From NCBI GenBank assembly GCA_964236585.1, contig CAXSFE010000150.1:1-7002 (forward strand): DNA of 7,002 bases, given 5' to 3'. The position numbers and the translations under genes are program-made. The notes beneath the pieces were generated by a model. The model ran no database searches and was not told the DNA's origin. It saw only the letters and a list, made by a program, of their open reading frames with translations. Below, piece by piece: positions 5,500 to 7,002 of the stretch (position 1 is its first letter; every line of letters begins with the position of its first letter). Source of the stretch: CAXSEF01 sp964236585. GTDB taxonomy: Bacteria > Pseudomonadota > Alphaproteobacteria > Acetobacterales > Acetobacteraceae.

Positions 5500-6464
5500 G
5501 CGACCCCGCCGCGCACCCCGCGCCACCCCCGCCCGACCCGCCGATCCGCCGCGAGGGCGGCGCCCCGCCCACCCTCGGCGCCCGCCCCCCGGTGTTCCGC
5601 CGCCTCGCCATCATCGGCCTCGGCCTGATCGGCAGCTCCCTCGCCCGCGCCGCCACGCAGCGCCGCGAGCTGGCCGCCGAGATCGTCGCCTGCGACACGC
5701 CCGGCGTCCTCGCCCGCGTCGCCGCCCTCGGCATCGCCGACCGCACCGACCCCGACCCCGCCTCCGCCGTGCGCGACGCCGACTGCGTGATCCTCTGCAC
5801 CCCCGTCGGCACCTACGCCGACATTACCGCCGCCATCGCCCCCCACCTGGCCCCCGGCTGCACCCTCACCGACGTCGGCTCCACCAAGCAGTCCGTCCTG
5901 CGCGACGTCGGCCCCCTCGTCCCCCCCGGCGTGCACTTCGTCCCCGGCCACCCCATGGCCGGCACCGAGCACTCCGGCCCCGACTCCGGCTTCCCCACCC
6001 TGTTCCAGGGCCGCTGGGTCCTGCTCACCCCCCCCGCCGGCACGGACCCCGCCGCCACCGAGCGCGTCGCAGAGCTCTGGCGACGCTGCGGCGCCATGAT
6101 CGAGGTCATGGACGCCGCCCACCACGACCGCGTCGTCGCCGTCGTCAGCCACCTGCCCCACCTGATCGCCTTCACCATCTGCGGCACCGCCGACGACCTG
6201 GAGGGCGAGACCCGCGACGAGGTCCTCAAGTTCGCCGCCGCCGGCTTCCGCGACTTCACCCGCATCGCCGCCTCCGACCCGACCATGTGGCGCGACGTGT
6301 TCCTCAACAACCGCGAGGCCCTGCTGGAGATGCTCGCCCGCTTCACCGAGGACGCCCAGGCCATGGCCCGCGCCGTCCGCTGGGGCGACGCCGCCTACAT
6401 CGAGGACAAGGTCCGCCGCTCCCGCGAGATCCGCCGCAGCCTCATCGAGCTGAACCAGGCATGA
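5496..6464 (+). CDS. tyrA: Prephenate/arogenate (cyclohexadienyl) dehydrogenase
   Basis: It catalyses NAD(P)-dependent oxidative decarboxylation of prephenate to 4-hydroxyphenylpyruvate and/or arogenate to tyrosine. The 322-residue protein has a Rossmann motif GLGLIG (41–46) with Asp67 at the end of strand 2, which favours NAD over NADP. DVGSTK has Ser129, GHPMAGTEHSG has the catalytic His152, SHLPH (218–222) holds a further conserved His, and FRDFTRIAASDPTMW the substrate-side Arg; these parallel the Aquifex aeolicus enzyme. It has no C-terminal ACT domain, so feedback control on this chain is not evident. The GTG at 5496 overlaps the hisC stop (GTGA), which supports it. It does add a Pro-rich, probably disordered leader of about 32 residues; the alternative GTG at 5592 starts just before the Rossmann fold. 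In Alphaproteobacteria this gene is often called tyrC. It overlaps the next gene by 4 bases. Confidence 0.93.
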   Translation: MSDPAAHPAPPPPDPPIRREGGAPPTLGARPPVFRRLAIIGLGLIGSSLARAATQRRELAAEIVACDTPGVLARVAALGIADRTDPDPASAVRDADCVILCTPVGTYADITAAIAPHLAPGCTLTDVGSTKQSVLRDVGPLVPPGVHFVPGHPMAGTEHSGPDSGFPTLFQGRWVLLTPPAGTDPAATERVAELWRRCGAMIEVMDAAHHDRVVAVVSHLPHLIAFTICGTADDLEGETRDEVLKFAAAGFRDFTRIAASDPTMWRDVFLNNREALLEMLARFTEDAQAMARAVRWGDAAYIEDKVRRSREIRRSLIELNQA

Positions 6465-6949
6465 GCGGGCCCCCCACCGCCACGCCCCCCACCGTCACCA
6501 TCTACATCGACGGCGACGCCTGCCCCGTGCGCGAGGAGACCTACCGCGTCGCCGCCCGCCTCGGCGTCTCCGTCGTCGTCGTCTCCAACGGCTCCCGCCC
6601 GATCCGCCCGCCCAACCTGCCCTTCGTCCGCATGGTCGTCGTCGACCAGGGCGCCGACATCGCCGACGACTGGATCGCCGAGCGCATCACCCCCGCCGAC
6701 GTCTGCGTCACCTCCGACATCCCCCTGGCATCGCGCTGCCTCGCCCGCTCCGCCCGCGCCCTCTCCTCGAACGGCCGCGTCTGGTCCACCGACAACATCG
6801 GCAACGCCCTCGCCGGCCGCGAGGTCTCCCGCCACATGCGCGAGACCGGCATGGCCACCGGCGGCCCGCCCCCTCTCGACAAGGCCGCCCGCTCCGCCTT
6901 CCTCGGCGCGCTCGACACCGCGGTCCAGGCGGCCAAACGCGGGCGCTGA
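6461..6949 (+). CDS. DUF188 / YaiI–YqxD family protein
   Basis: This 162-residue protein is of the DUF188 (UPF0178) family, whose usual length is about 150. The family is related to PIN/NYN-type nuclease folds through its acidic residues, but I know of no proven function. Conserved elements: IYIDGDACPV (14–23, Asp17 and Asp19), VSNGS (41–45), the acidic ADIADDW (65–71), TSDIPLA (84–90), and the GGPPPLD loop (134–140). The start ATG at 6461 overlaps the tyrA stop (ATGA), so it is probably translated by coupling as the last gene of the aromatic operon. Nothing in the sequence links it functionally to aromatic amino acids; it may simply ride on the transcript. The TGA stop at 6947–6949 overlaps the first bases of repeat copy 3. 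Confidence 0.93.
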   Translation: MSGPPTATPPTVTIYIDGDACPVREETYRVAARLGVSVVVVSNGSRPIRPPNLPFVRMVVVDQGADIADDWIAERITPADVCVTSDIPLASRCLARSARALSSNGRVWSTDNIGNALAGREVSRHMRETGMATGGPPPLDKAARSAFLGALDTAVQAAKRGR

Positions 6950-7002
6950 AGCAAGCAAGGTTGAGGCTCTGCCTCAAACTCCGCCAAGGGCTGGGCCCTT
7001 GG
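6948..7002 (+). repeat. Modular palindromic intergenic element, copy 3 (partial, cut by window end)
   Basis: It matches 3197–3251 at 52 of 55 positions and begins with GAAGCAAGCAAGG overlapping the stop codon of the preceding gene. It holds two clean hairpins: TTGAGGC-TCT-GCCTCAA (6961–6977) and CCAAGGGC-TGG-GCCCTTGG (6984–7002). The second is intact here but decayed in copy 2. Copies 1 and 2 predict that the 38-bp core follows beyond the window. In RNA these hairpins would form the 3' end region of the aromatic operon transcript. Confidence 0.88.

Noticed and set aside
4357..5526. Long minus-strand open frame (389 codons) opposite hisC
   Set aside because: Gly/Val/Asp-rich low-complexity translation typical of the antisense of G+C-rich coding DNA; hisC on the plus strand has every family motif.

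Overview
The window is extremely G+C-rich and compactly coded, with G or C at almost every third codon position. The gene set and order (metXW divergent from chorismate mutase–hisC–tyrA) and the dense palindromic intergenic repeats fit an alphaproteobacterium. I favour the Acetobacteraceae (Rhodospirillales), but that is judged from gene order and remembered repeat style, not from a search.

Layout: (1) 1–1136, plus strand: the 3' part of a gene for a membrane-anchored SGNH-hydrolase-like protein whose start lies outside the window. (2) 1137–1293: a convergent gap filled entirely by a palindromic repeat element. (3) 1294–3148, minus strand: metX then metW, the acyltransferase step of methionine synthesis and its methyltransferase-fold partner. 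(4) 3149–3451: a 303-bp divergent spacer, most of it a second, inverted copy of the repeat element. (5) 3452–6949, plus strand: four genes joined by three 4-base stop/start overlaps. They encode a chorismate mutase with a shrunken prephenate-dehydratase/ACT-like tail, a HisC-type aminotransferase, a prephenate/arogenate dehydrogenase (TyrA/TyrC), and a DUF188 (YaiI/YqxD) protein. (6) 6948–7002: the start of a third repeat copy, cut by the window edge.

The plus-strand operon can be read as the tyrosine branch: chorismate to prephenate (mutase), transamination of prephenate or 4-hydroxyphenylpyruvate (HisC, which in this group often also serves histidine synthesis), and oxidative decarboxylation (TyrA). 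The divergent metXW pair activates homoserine for methionine synthesis.

Most of the window is ordinary primary metabolism. Two things deserve a second look. One is a family of modular palindromic elements that starts within a base or so of all three complete 3' gene ends not involved in overlaps, and that places a perfect 38-bp inverted repeat on either side of metXW. The other is the chorismate mutase, whose C-terminal half reads like a bifunctional P-protein (PheA) that has lost its second dehydratase lobe and its TRF, GALV and ESRP motifs. I found no CRISPR array, tRNA, rRNA, transposase or defence system.
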